NCBI GenBank assembly: GCA_963823735.1
Contig: CAWGMO010000001.1
Location: forward strand, 248,001 to 312,000
DNA: 64,000 nucleotides
Direction of reading: 5' to 3'
Origin: Actinoallomurus sp963823735
GTDB taxonomy: Bacteria > Actinomycetota > Actinomycetes > Streptosporangiales > Streptosporangiaceae
This document shows, piece by piece, positions 26,147 through 34,187 of the stretch (position 1 is the first letter of the stretch; each line of letters begins with the position of its first letter). The translations under genes were made by a program, and so were the position numbers. The notes below the pieces were generated by a model. The model was not told where the DNA came from. It worked only from the letters and a program-made list of their open reading frames with translations, and ran no database searches.

Positions 26147-26168
26147 CCTAACATTCCTGGCATGTGGG
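26147..26168 (+). promoter_or_regulatory. candidate PadR operator, copy 2
   Basis: A 22-base element starting CCTAACAT and ending CATGTGGG lies 23 bases before the padR-ABC operon. It is 18/22 identical to the element at 24133-24154 and is the only obvious sequence shared by the two intergenic regions outside the ribosome sites. Confidence 0.6.
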
Positions 26169-26191
26169 ATTCCTGAGGAGGTGGCCACGGG

Positions 26192-26695
26192 GTGCGATCG
26201 GTGTTGCTGGCTCTGCTGGCCAAGGAGCCTGCCCACGGGTACGAGCTGAGACAGGCCCTGGAGCGGACGTTCGGAAGTGCCTACCCCTCGCCGAACATCG
26301 GGCAGATCTACGTGACGCTCGGCCGGCTGGAGAAGGACGGGCTGGTCCGCGTCGACGACGTCGCACAGACCAACCGCCCCAACAAGCGCGTCTACGAGCT
26401 GACCGCCATCGGTCGCGAGGCCCTCGCCGCCTGGGTCGAGGAACCCAGCGACGGGCCGCGCGTCCGCAGCGAGTTCTTCCTGAAGCTGGCGATCGCCCCG
26501 CTGTCCGGCGCCGCCGACCGGGTGACGCTCATCAACCGGCAGCGTCGCCACCTGCTGAATCTCATGCGCGGCCTGGCCGTACAGGCCGATCAAGAAGAGG
26601 ACAACCCCATCGCCGACCTGCTCATCGAAGGTGCCCGGCTGCACCTGCAAGCCGACCTCGACTGGCTCGTTCGCTGCCAGGAGGAACTCACGTGA
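26192..26695 (+). CDS. PadR-family regulator of the adjacent ABC transporter
   Basis: This is a 167-residue PadR protein with winged-helix sequence LLALLAKEPAHGYELRQALERTFGSAYPSPNIGQIY and the same C-terminal helical region as its paralogue 2 kb upstream. The GTG at 26192 has GAGGAGG nine bases before it. Its last codons overlap the ABC ATPase start in a GTGA arrangement, so translation is coupled and it almost certainly represses this operon in response to a transporter substrate. PadR next to a MacB-type ATPase and FtsX-type permease is a frequent actinobacterial drug- or peptide-response module. Confidence 0.94.
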   Translation: MRSVLLALLAKEPAHGYELRQALERTFGSAYPSPNIGQIYVTLGRLEKDGLVRVDDVAQTNRPNKRVYELTAIGREALAAWVEEPSDGPRVRSEFFLKLAIAPLSGAADRVTLINRQRRHLLNLMRGLAVQADQEEDNPIADLLIEGARLHLQADLDWLVRCQEELT

Positions 26696-27456
26696 GCTCT
26701 GCCGAGGATGTCGGCGCATCCCCCGAATCTGCCATGATTCGCACTAAGGATCTCGTGAAGGTCCATCATTCGGACGGAGTCGACGTCCATGCCATCCGCG
26801 GGATCGACCTCGTCGTGCACTCCGGCGAGTTCGTCGCGGTGATGGGCCCCTCCGGTTCCGGCAAGTCCACCGTGCTGCATCTGCTCGCCGGTCTCGTGCC
26901 CGCGACCAGCGGAGAGATCTGGCTGCGCGGCAGCAGGCTGGGCAAGCTCGGTGAGGCCGAGCGCGCCGTACTGCGCCGCCGCCACGTCGGCGTCGTGTTC
27001 CAGTTCTTCAACCTGATCTCGAACATGACCGTCGCCGACAACGTCGAGCTTCCGGCGCTGCTCGCCGGGGCGGGCCCGAAGCAGGCACGCGCGCGGCGGG
27101 AGAGCCTCCTGGAGGAGCTCGGGCTGAGCGAGCGCGCCGACGCGCAGCCCACCCGGTTGTCCGGCGGTGAGCAGCAGCGGGTCGCGCTCGCGCGCGCCCT
27201 CGCCAACGAGCCGAGCCTCCTGCTCGCCGACGAGCCCACCGGGAACCTCGACAGCACCAACACGCGGGATGTGATCCGGCTGCTGGAGAGGGTCCACGAC
27301 CAGGGCCAGACGATCCTGCTGGTCACCCACGACGCCCGCGTCGCGAGCGCCGCCGACCGGGTCGTGTCGCTCTTCGACGGAATGATCGTCGACGACGCGA
27401 CCGTACGCCCGTCGAACGGCGGCGCGACGTCCATCGGCTCCATCCTGGACCTCTGA
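26692..27456 (+). CDS. MacB/LolD-type ABC transporter ATP-binding protein
   Basis: This is a 254-residue ABC ATPase. Motifs: Walker A MGPSGSGKSTVLHLL, Q loop VFQFFNLI, signature LSGGEQQRVALARAL, Walker B LLLADEPTGNLDS and the switch His in LLVTHDARVA. This is the class that drives FtsX-fold permeases in mechanotransmission rather than translocating through the membrane domain. It starts at GTG 26692, four bases inside the padR end. The frame continues open upstream to 26164, but that part is only the padR gene read in another frame. The permease follows eight bases after the stop. Confidence 0.95.
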   Translation: MSSAEDVGASPESAMIRTKDLVKVHHSDGVDVHAIRGIDLVVHSGEFVAVMGPSGSGKSTVLHLLAGLVPATSGEIWLRGSRLGKLGEAERAVLRRRHVGVVFQFFNLISNMTVADNVELPALLAGAGPKQARARRESLLEELGLSERADAQPTRLSGGEQQRVALARALANEPSLLLADEPTGNLDSTNTRDVIRLLERVHDQGQTILLVTHDARVASAADRVVSLFDGMIVDDATVRPSNGGATSIGSILDL

Positions 27457-27464
27457 GGGGGGCC

Positions 27465-29765
27465 GTGCACGCCACCATCCGCTGGATTCGCGCCGACATA
27501 CGGGCCCGCCGTGGCCAGACGATCCTCACGGTCTGCGTGGTGGGCGGCGTCGTCACCGCCCTGATCATGTCGATCACCCTGCTCGCCGGCGCCCTGGACC
27601 CATGGAAGGGCCTGTTCAACCGGTCGAACGGCGCGCACGTCTGGATCCACGCGCACAACGGCACCGACCTGGCGCCGCTGGCGCACATGGACGGCGTCAC
27701 CGGTGAGAGCGGGCCGTTCGAGACCGCCGTCGCGACGGCCGTGCAGGAGGGCCAGCGCGCGCCGCTGGAGGTGCGCGCGCTCGGCAGCCGGATGCCCGAC
27801 GTCGGCCACCCGGTCCTGGCCAAGGGCCGCTGGCTGGACCCCTCACGCCCCGACGGCGTCGTGGTCGAGCGCACCCTGGCGCGCGTCCTGCGCATCCGCG
27901 TCGGTGGGCGGCTGAGCGTCCACGGGCTCGACGGCGCGCGCCACGACATGCCCGTGATCGGCATCGCGGACGCCTCCGACCAGGGCGCCTACCCGGCGTG
28001 GACGCCGGGCATCGCGTGGGTGCTGCCGCCCGAGCTCGCCGTGATCGAACCCGAGAGCAGCCACACCGAGCTGCTCGCCGGGCTCAAGCTGTCTGACCCC
28101 GGCTCCACCGACTTCTTCAGCCAGCGGGTCGTCACGATGCTCGGCGGCGACCACGTCGACCGGGTGTCGGCGTGGCCGCAGGTACGGGCGTCGCTGGAGG
28201 CCGACAGCCGCCTCCTCGGCCTGCTGCTCGGCATGTTCGGCATCGTCGCGCTCGTCGCCGCCGCGCTGGCCATCGGCCTGGCGACCGGAGGGCGCATCCT
28301 GTCGCTGCTGCAGGACCTCTCGCTGCTGAAGGCGCTCGGGTTCACGCCCGCGCAGGTCAGACGGATGCTCCTGCTCGAACAGACCGGGCTCGGCATCGCC
28401 GGCGTCCTGCTGGGCAGCCTGATCGGCTCCGTGCTGACCAACTCCTCGCTCGCCGGGCGGCTGTTCGGGTCGGTGACGGAGAACGCCACCGCGCCGCTGT
28501 CCTTCGGCCGCCTCGCGCTGATCGCCGCCGCGACGGTGCTCATCGTCGCGCTGGCCACGCTCGTACCGGCCTGGCGTGGCAGCCAGGTGTCGCCGACCAG
28601 CACGGTCAGCGCCGAGCCGCCGGGCGGCCGCCTGTCGCGGTTCGCCCGCCTCGCGCTGCTCATCCACCTGCCGCCCGCGCTCGTCCTGGGCGCGCGCGAC
28701 GCGTTCACGCGGCGGATGCGCGCGGTCCTGACCGTCGGCGGCCTCGCCATCCCGATGCTGATGGTCACGATCGCGCTCGGCTGCTGGTCGACGCTCGACA
28801 ACTTCGAGAACCACCCCGAGCAGATCGGGCTGGCCGGAGCGCTGACCGCACGGCCCTTCGGGCTGGACGGCGACGCCAGGACCTTCATCACCGACGACCC
28901 CGACGTGAAGGACGTGTACCCGGAGGCTCAGGTCAACGCCCTGCTGCCGGGGCAGACCCGCACGATCCAGGCGCGCGCCGTCGGCACGTCGGCCGAGCCG
29001 TACCCGTTCCCGGTGATCGAGGGGCGGCTGTACCACGCGCCAGGCGAGGCGGTCGTCGGGCAGGGCCTGCTCGACCTGCTCCAGGTCCACGTGGGCGACC
29101 GCGTACGGGTGACCGTCAGCGGCGCGCCGGTGATCGTGCACATCGTCGGCCGCACCATCGAGCCCTCCCAGAGCGGAGAGGTGATGTCGTTCGGGATGGA
29201 CACCCTCGAACAGACCGCGGGCACCTCACCGACGCTGTCGTACAGCATCGTGCTCCGGCACGGCGCGAACCCCGAGACCGTACGCACGCGGCTGCTGCGG
29301 GAGTCCGGCGACCACCTGGACATGCAGGTCACGCAGAATCCGGCGCAGCGGCTCATCACCGTACGCGTGGTCGTCATCGGGCTGATCATCGTGCTCGCGC
29401 TGATCGGCGCCGCCAACCTGCTGACCGCGACCACCGTCGGCCTGCGCGACCACATGCGCGACGTCGTGGTGCTGCGGGCCATGGGCCTGACCCCGCGCCA
29501 GGTCACCATCAGCCTGGTGACCGGCACGAGCGTGCTCGCGCTGATCGCCGCGGTCGCCGGCATCGGGGTCGGCCTGAGCATGTCGACGTGGCTGATCGAC
29601 CTCCAGGGGCGTTCGAGCGGCGTCGGCGCGGGCATCGGACGGCCGCCGACCGTACTGGAGCTCGCCATCGCGGTCATCGCGGCGATGGCGCTGGCCGCGA
29701 TGACCGCTTTCCTGATGGCACGCAAGGTCGCGGGCGTCGACGTACGGGACGTCTCGCGCGTCTGA
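27465..29765 (+). CDS. FtsX-like ABC transporter permease
   Basis: This is a 766-residue permease with the ten-segment FtsX layout. TM1 lies near residue 20-40, a large extracellular domain follows (about 45-240), then three TMs (LLGMFGIVALVAAALAIGL onward). A central pair (about 410-440) is followed by a second extracellular domain and a final TM triplet (VVVIGLIIVLALIGAANLLTAT, TSVLALIAAVAGIGVGLSM, ELAIAVIAAMALAAMTAF). It ends in GVDVRDVSRV. The duplicated FtsX domains, as in Bce/Mac-like systems, suggest efflux or removal of a lipophilic or peptide compound. It is operonic with the ATPase and PadR and converges on alaS with a gap of only five bases. Confidence 0.93.
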   Translation: MHATIRWIRADIRARRGQTILTVCVVGGVVTALIMSITLLAGALDPWKGLFNRSNGAHVWIHAHNGTDLAPLAHMDGVTGESGPFETAVATAVQEGQRAPLEVRALGSRMPDVGHPVLAKGRWLDPSRPDGVVVERTLARVLRIRVGGRLSVHGLDGARHDMPVIGIADASDQGAYPAWTPGIAWVLPPELAVIEPESSHTELLAGLKLSDPGSTDFFSQRVVTMLGGDHVDRVSAWPQVRASLEADSRLLGLLLGMFGIVALVAAALAIGLATGGRILSLLQDLSLLKALGFTPAQVRRMLLLEQTGLGIAGVLLGSLIGSVLTNSSLAGRLFGSVTENATAPLSFGRLALIAAATVLIVALATLVPAWRGSQVSPTSTVSAEPPGGRLSRFARLALLIHLPPALVLGARDAFTRRMRAVLTVGGLAIPMLMVTIALGCWSTLDNFENHPEQIGLAGALTARPFGLDGDARTFITDDPDVKDVYPEAQVNALLPGQTRTIQARAVGTSAEPYPFPVIEGRLYHAPGEAVVGQGLLDLLQVHVGDRVRVTVSGAPVIVHIVGRTIEPSQSGEVMSFGMDTLEQTAGTSPTLSYSIVLRHGANPETVRTRLLRESGDHLDMQVTQNPAQRLITVRVVVIGLIIVLALIGAANLLTATTVGLRDHMRDVVVLRAMGLTPRQVTISLVTGTSVLALIAAVAGIGVGLSMSTWLIDLQGRSSGVGAGIGRPPTVLELAIAVIAAMALAAMTAFLMARKVAGVDVRDVSRV

Positions 29766-29770
29766 ACCGC

Positions 29771-32302
29771 TCACGTGAGGACCTCTCGCGCGCGGGTCGC
29801 CGCGACGCGCAGCGCCTCGTCGAGATGCCCGGCCAGGCGTCCGCCCGCGTTCGCGACCGGCCCCTTTCCGCCCGCGCCGCCGCCGATGAGCCGCGCCGCG
29901 TCCGCGAGGATGTCGCGCGCGGGCACGCCCAGCTCCGTGCCGACCGCCGCGACCATGAGCGCGCGGCCCTCGATCTCGGTGCCGAGGACCGCTACGCCGC
30001 CGCGGTGCCCGAGTACCGCGGTGACGAGCGGCCGCAGCTCGTCCGCGCCGATCCCGGACACGCGGCTCACCGTGAGCCAGCCGCGCACCGCCCGCTCGGC
30101 CCGCCCCGTCAGGCGTACGGTCTCGGCCGCCAGCTCGCCGCGGCGCAGGCGGTCGAGCTCGCGGCGCGCCTCGGCCAGCTCCGCGAGGCGCTGCCGCAGG
30201 CGTTCCGGCGCGTCGTCCGGTGGTCCGCCCAGCAGGCCGGTGAGCGCGCCGAGCAGCGCGCGCTCGTGGTCGTAGTGGCGTAGCGCGTCGGCGCCCGTCA
30301 GCGCCTCGATACGGCGGAGGCCCGCACCGACCGACGACTCGCCGAGGATGCGTACCGGCCCCGCCTGCGAGCCGTGGCCGACGTGGGTGCCGCCGCACAG
30401 CTCGCGGGAGAAGTCGCCGATGTCGACGACGCGTACGCGGTCGCCGTACGCCTCGCCGAACAGCGCGATCGCCCCCGCCGCCTCCGCCTCGGCGCGGTCC
30501 GCGTGCCAGACGCGCACCTCAGGGTCGGCGAGGAGATGGTCGTCGACCAGCGCCTGCACGGTCTCCAGGCGCTGCGGCCCGAGCGGCTCGAAGTGCGCGA
30601 AGTCGAACCGCAGACGCCCCGCCTCCACGCGCGAACCCTGCTGGCTCGCGTGCTCGCCCAGCACCCGGCGCAGCATCGCGTGCAGCACGTGGGTGGCGCT
30701 GTGGGACCGCGCGACCGCCGCGCGCCGGTCCGCGTCGACGACCGCGTGCGCGTCACCGGGGACGGCCTCACCGCTCTCGACGCGCGCGACGTGGACGTGG
30801 CCGGGCCGGGTGTCGAGGACGGTCAGGGTCGCGCCGCCCGCGGTGCGGATGACGCCCGTGTCGCCGACCTGGCCGCCGCCCTCCGCGTAGAACGGGCTGC
30901 GGTCGAGGACCACCCGCACCTCGTCGCCCTCGCCGGCCGCCGGGACCCGCGCCCCGTCGCGTACGAGCGCGAGCAGGCGTACGTCCGCCTCGGTGGAGTC
31001 GTGGCCGACGAAGTCCGTACGCCCGAGGCCCTGGGTGTCGTCCGGCCGCTGCCGGCCGGACCGGCTGCGCCGCCGCTGCTCCTCCAGCAGCTCGCCGAAG
31101 GCGTTCTCGTCCACGCTGAGACCCGCCGCCCGCGCCGCGTCCACGGTCAGGTCGAACGGGAAGCCGTACGTGTCGTGCAGCTCGAACGCGACCTTCGGCG
31201 ACAGGCGGTCCTCGCGTATCGCGGTGTCGAGGATCCGCGACCCCTGCCGCAGCGTGCGCGCGAAGCCCTCCTCCTCGGCGGTCACGACGCGCTCGATCAG
31301 CGACCGGTGCGCGGTCAGCTCCGGCCACGTGCCGCCGTGCAGGTCGACGACCGCGCCCGTCGCCAGGGGCAGGATCTCGCCGTCGACGCCGAGCAGCCGC
31401 CCGTGCCGGATCGCGCGCCGCATCAGGCGGCGCAGGACGTACCCGCGCCCCTCGCTCGCGGGCAGCACGCCGTCCGCGATCAGGAACGCCGCCGTACGCG
31501 CGTGGTCGGTGACGATCTTCGCGGAAACGCCGCCGTCGGCACCCGCCGCCTCGCGTACGGCCGCGAGGACCGGCGCGAGCAGGTCGGTGTGGAAGATGTC
31601 CGGGACGCCCTGGAGGATCGCCGCGAGGCGGTCCAGGCCGAGTCCGGTGTCGATGTTGCGCGCGGGCAGCTCGCCGACGATGCGGAAGTCGTCGTCGCGG
31701 AGGTTCTGCATGAAGACGAGGTTCCAGAGCTCCTGGTAGCGCTCGCCGTTGACGGCGGGACCGCCCTCCGGCCCGTACGCGGGGCCGCGGTCGTAGTGGA
31801 TCTCCGAGGAGGGCCCGCACGGCCCCGCGACGCCCATCGACCAGTAGTTGTCGTCCATGCCGAGCCGCTGGATGCGCTCGTGCGGCACGCCGATCGCGCG
31901 CCACAGCCGCTCGGCCTCGTCGTCGTCCTCATGGACGGTGACCCAGAGCCGGCCCGGATCGAGGCCGAACCGCTCGGTGCACAGCTCCCACGCCCACGCG
32001 ATGGCCTGTTCGCGGAAGTAGTCGCCGAAGGAGAAGTTGCCGAGCATCTCGAAGAACGTGCCGTGACGGCTCGTACGGCCGACGTTGTCGAGGTCGAGGG
32101 TGCGCACGCACTTCTGCACGGAGGTCGCCCGGTCGAACGGCGGGACCTCATGGCCCAGGAAGTACGGCTTGAACTGGTTCATCCCCGCGATGTTCAGCAG
32201 CAGCGCGGGATCGGGAGAGACCAGGGACGCGGACGGCACCTGCCGGTGGCCGCGTTCGGAGAAGAAGCCGAGAAAGACGGAACGGATGTCAGACGATCGC
32301 AT
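29771..32302 (-). CDS. alaS: alanine--tRNA ligase (probably a secondary copy)
   Basis: AlaRS charges tRNA-Ala and edits mischarged Ser and Gly. The 843-residue protein has the class II core with FFSERGHRQVPSASL, RATSVQKCVRTLDLDNVG, GTFFEMLGNFSFGDYF and GLGLDRLAAILQG. The editing domain has the zinc ligands HSATHVLH and CGGTHVGHG, and the C-terminal C-Ala domain carries GGAGGKGPVANAGG. All catalytic parts are present, but it is shorter than most actinobacterial AlaRS (about 880-890 residues). Its neighbours are not ruvX/mltG/aroE, the usual alaS context, which suggests an extra copy. The ATG at 32302 has GTGAGG as ribosome site, buried in a long inverted repeat (32305-32419). Confidence 0.92.
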   Translation of the reverse strand: MRSSDIRSVFLGFFSERGHRQVPSASLVSPDPALLLNIAGMNQFKPYFLGHEVPPFDRATSVQKCVRTLDLDNVGRTSRHGTFFEMLGNFSFGDYFREQAIAWAWELCTERFGLDPGRLWVTVHEDDDEAERLWRAIGVPHERIQRLGMDDNYWSMGVAGPCGPSSEIHYDRGPAYGPEGGPAVNGERYQELWNLVFMQNLRDDDFRIVGELPARNIDTGLGLDRLAAILQGVPDIFHTDLLAPVLAAVREAAGADGGVSAKIVTDHARTAAFLIADGVLPASEGRGYVLRRLMRRAIRHGRLLGVDGEILPLATGAVVDLHGGTWPELTAHRSLIERVVTAEEEGFARTLRQGSRILDTAIREDRLSPKVAFELHDTYGFPFDLTVDAARAAGLSVDENAFGELLEEQRRRSRSGRQRPDDTQGLGRTDFVGHDSTEADVRLLALVRDGARVPAAGEGDEVRVVLDRSPFYAEGGGQVGDTGVIRTAGGATLTVLDTRPGHVHVARVESGEAVPGDAHAVVDADRRAAVARSHSATHVLHAMLRRVLGEHASQQGSRVEAGRLRFDFAHFEPLGPQRLETVQALVDDHLLADPEVRVWHADRAEAEAAGAIALFGEAYGDRVRVVDIGDFSRELCGGTHVGHGSQAGPVRILGESSVGAGLRRIEALTGADALRHYDHERALLGALTGLLGGPPDDAPERLRQRLAELAEARRELDRLRRGELAAETVRLTGRAERAVRGWLTVSRVSGIGADELRPLVTAVLGHRGGVAVLGTEIEGRALMVAAVGTELGVPARDILADAARLIGGGAGGKGPVANAGGRLAGHLDEALRVAATRAREVLT

Positions 32303-32461
32303 GGTGAGGCCTCACGAGGTCGGCGGGACGGCGGCATGACGCGCCGAGCCGGGCCGAGCGCGAGCGCTCGTTCCCCGGCTCGACGCGGCTAGCTCGCCGC
32401 CCCGCCTCGTGAGGTCTCATGGTCCCGACGGTATCCGGAGGCCCCGCGGCCTCCAACCGAA
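32303..32461 (-). promoter_or_regulatory. structured 5' leader of alaS
   Basis: The 159-base gap before alaS can fold into nested stems. The outer arms are 32305-32319 and 32405-32419 (TGAGGCCTCACGAGG against its complement, 14 of 15 pairs). The middle arms are 32345-32353 and 32374-32382 (CGAGCCGGG, nine perfect pairs), and there is an inner palindrome CGAGCGCTCG at 32361-32370. On the minus strand the alaS ribosome site GTGAGG lies in the outer stem, so folding could hide it. I found no T-box consensus. It could alternatively terminate the upstream epimerase transcript. Confidence 0.6.
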
Positions 32462-33298
32462 TTACAGGGCGCCGGCGTCCCGCGCCGTGGCGAGCGTGGG
32501 GTAGATCGGCCGGAAGCCCAGCTCACGGCGGATCTTGCAGCCGTCGACGATGCCCTCCCACGGGTCGTCGAGCGTACGGCCCGCGGCGTCCTCGGCCACC
32601 GGCTCGCCGTTGATCTTCAGCAGCTCATGCGCGGTGACGGGCGCGTCGTCGACCACGTTGTAGATCTCGCCGTCGACGCCGTTCGCGTGCACGGCCCGCA
32701 GGAGCGCCTGCCCGACGTCGGCGTGGTGGACGAGGTCCATGCGCTGGTGGAGCGGCCACCGGCGCGCCCACATCACGGACTCGGCCAGGTGCGGGTCGCC
32801 CTCGCCGTACACGAAGCCGAGCCGGAGGACGCGCAGCGGCAGGCCCGCCTCGCCGTGCAGCCGCAGCAGGGCGCGCTCGGCGATCGCCTTCCCGGCCGGG
32901 TACGCGCGGTCGGGCGGGGCCGGCTCGTCGGTCTCCAGGGCCGGGCGGCCCCGGCCGTGTCCGTAGACGAGGGTGGTGCTCGTGTAGACGAACCGGCCGA
33001 CGCCGGCGCGGAGCGCGGCCTCGGCCAGCTCCACCGTCGCGGTGTCGTTGACCTGGTTCGCCTCCTCGTCGGAGACGCCGCGGAACGCCGCGGCGAGGTG
33101 GACGACGGTGTCGGCGCCCTTGAGGGCGTGCTCGTAGGTGGAGGGGTCACGCAGGTCGCCGGTGGCGACCTCCGCGCCGAGGGACCCGGCGCGGGCGGGG
33201 TCGCGGGCCAGGACGCGTACGGCCTCCCCCTGTTGGAGGAGGCGTGGGACGAAACGGCTGCCGACTCTGCCGGTCGCGCCGGTCACCAGGATGGTCAT
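32462..33298 (-). CDS. NAD-dependent epimerase/dehydratase family protein
   Basis: This is a 278-residue extended SDR. It has the glycine motif VTGATGRVGSRFVPRLL, DLRDPSTYEHALKGADTVVHLAA, and a catalytic-type segment YPAGKAIAERAL in which Y-x-x-x-K appears as YPAGK. It resembles UDP-glucose epimerase-like or NmrA-like reductases; substrate unknown. The ATG at 33298 lies beside a palindrome (33316-33337) probably bound by the divergent MarR regulator. It precedes alaS in the same orientation, separated by the structured leader. Confidence 0.88.
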   Translation of the reverse strand: MTILVTGATGRVGSRFVPRLLQQGEAVRVLARDPARAGSLGAEVATGDLRDPSTYEHALKGADTVVHLAAAFRGVSDEEANQVNDTATVELAEAALRAGVGRFVYTSTTLVYGHGRGRPALETDEPAPPDRAYPAGKAIAERALLRLHGEAGLPLRVLRLGFVYGEGDPHLAESVMWARRWPLHQRMDLVHHADVGQALLRAVHANGVDGEIYNVVDDAPVTAHELLKINGEPVAEDAAGRTLDDPWEGIVDGCKIRRELGFRPIYPTLATARDAGAL

Positions 33299-33315
33299 GG
33301 CGAGAACCGTAACAT

Positions 33316-33337
33316 AAGCTTGGATGTATCCAACCTT
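33316..33337. promoter_or_regulatory. candidate MarR operator
   Basis: Palindrome with ten-base arms (AAGCTTGGAT and ATCCAACCTT, 9 of 10 pairs) around a central GT, in the divergent gap between the epimerase and marR genes. Size and position match a typical MarR-dimer site; binding is inferred. Confidence 0.6.
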
Positions 33338-33386
33338 TTAATGACTCCAATAATTTGCCCTGTCCCATGACCCGTACGATGTCGGG

Positions 33387-33806
33387 ATGGAGGACGACGA
33401 ACGGCAGCGATCTGAGATCTGGACGTCGTTGTACAAGTTCTTCCTGGCCGAGCACGAGCGCCACCTGGAGTCGATCACCGAGCTCGGCGTCAGCCCCGGC
33501 GACCTCAAGGCCCTGCTGCGGCTGACCCCGGACCACGCCGAGCCGATGCGCGCCCTGGCACAGACGTGGCGCTGCGACGCCTCGACCGTCACCTGGATCG
33601 TGGACCGCCTGGAGAAGCAGGGCCTGGTCGAACGCCGCCCCCACGAGAGCGACCGCCGCGTCAAGGTCGTCGTGCTGAGCGAGAGCGGCCGGAAGCTGCG
33701 CTCGCGGATGCACGCGCTGTTCTACGAGCCGCCGGAGATCCTGTCGGAGCTTTCACCCGACGACCTGGCGACGCTCCACCGGATATCGATGCGCCTTCAC
33801 CCCTGA
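33387..33806 (+). CDS. MarR-family transcriptional regulator
   Basis: This is a 139-residue MarR protein. N-terminal helices (SEIWTSLYKFFLAEHERHLESI) lead to the winged helix-turn-helix LAQTWRCDASTVTWIVDRLEKQGLVERRPHESDRRVK, which contains the conserved wing Asp-Arg pair. Helices for dimerisation close the protein. The ATG at 33387 is only six bases after a TACGAT -10-like hexamer (33375-33380) and has no ribosome site, so a leaderless transcript is likely. It is divergent from the epimerase gene, which it probably represses. Confidence 0.92.
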   Translation: MEDDERQRSEIWTSLYKFFLAEHERHLESITELGVSPGDLKALLRLTPDHAEPMRALAQTWRCDASTVTWIVDRLEKQGLVERRPHESDRRVKVVVLSESGRKLRSRMHALFYEPPEILSELSPDDLATLHRISMRLHP

Positions 33807-33881
33807 GCGACGATCACATAAAGTGGTCGACCGACTACGGTGCGCTTTCGCGCGCATCGGTGGCATTGCACAGGAGTCCGC

Positions 33882-34187
33882 ATGCGAGGCCGTCTCACCA
33901 CCGTCACCGCCGCGCTGGCCCTCGCCGGCGCGGTCGCCCTCTCCGCCGCGCCGGTCGCGCTCGCGTCCAGCGGCGCCTTCCTCTACCACGACACCAAGGG
34001 CCACGAGAAGACGATCAACGAGCCGCGGTACGGCCACTGCTACCACGTGGACGGCGTCAGCGCCGTCAACCACACCAACACCCTGGCCATGCTCTTCGCC
34101 ACCCCGGACTGCCGGGGCCACTACGTCCCCGTGACGGCCGGCCATGCCGGGGCGGCGACCTTCGTCAGCGCGATGTTCCTGCCCTGA
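33882..34187 (+). CDS. small secreted protein
   Basis: This is a 101-residue protein. The signal peptide MRGRLTTVTAALALAGAVAL runs to about residue 29 with cleavage after ALA. The mature part of about 70 residues contains two Cys (YGHCYHVDGV and PDCRGHYVPV) that could form one disulfide, and a conserved-looking His/Tyr pattern. Beta/gamma-crystallin-like or spore-associated small proteins have a similar look, but I cannot assign it. ATG 33882 has AGGAG six bases upstream. Its 3' end overlaps the cydB stop by 23 bases in convergent orientation. Confidence 0.72.
   Translation: MRGRLTTVTAALALAGAVALSAAPVALASSGAFLYHDTKGHEKTINEPRYGHCYHVDGVSAVNHTNTLAMLFATPDCRGHYVPVTAGHAGAATFVSAMFLP

Noticed and set aside
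26164..27456. 430-codon frame giving an ABC ATPase with a long N-terminal extension
   Set aside because: The extension is the padR gene read in a different frame; the true ATPase starts at GTG 26692.
32289..32420. 43-codon upstream ORF overlapping the alaS start as an alanine-sensing leader peptide
   Set aside because: It has no good ribosome site, is Arg-rich rather than Ala-rich, and its frame is explained by GC bias in the inverted repeat.
32303..32461. T-box riboswitch before alaS
   Set aside because: I looked for the T-box/antiterminator consensus (UGGNACCGCG type) and a specifier loop and found neither; only simple nested stems are supported.
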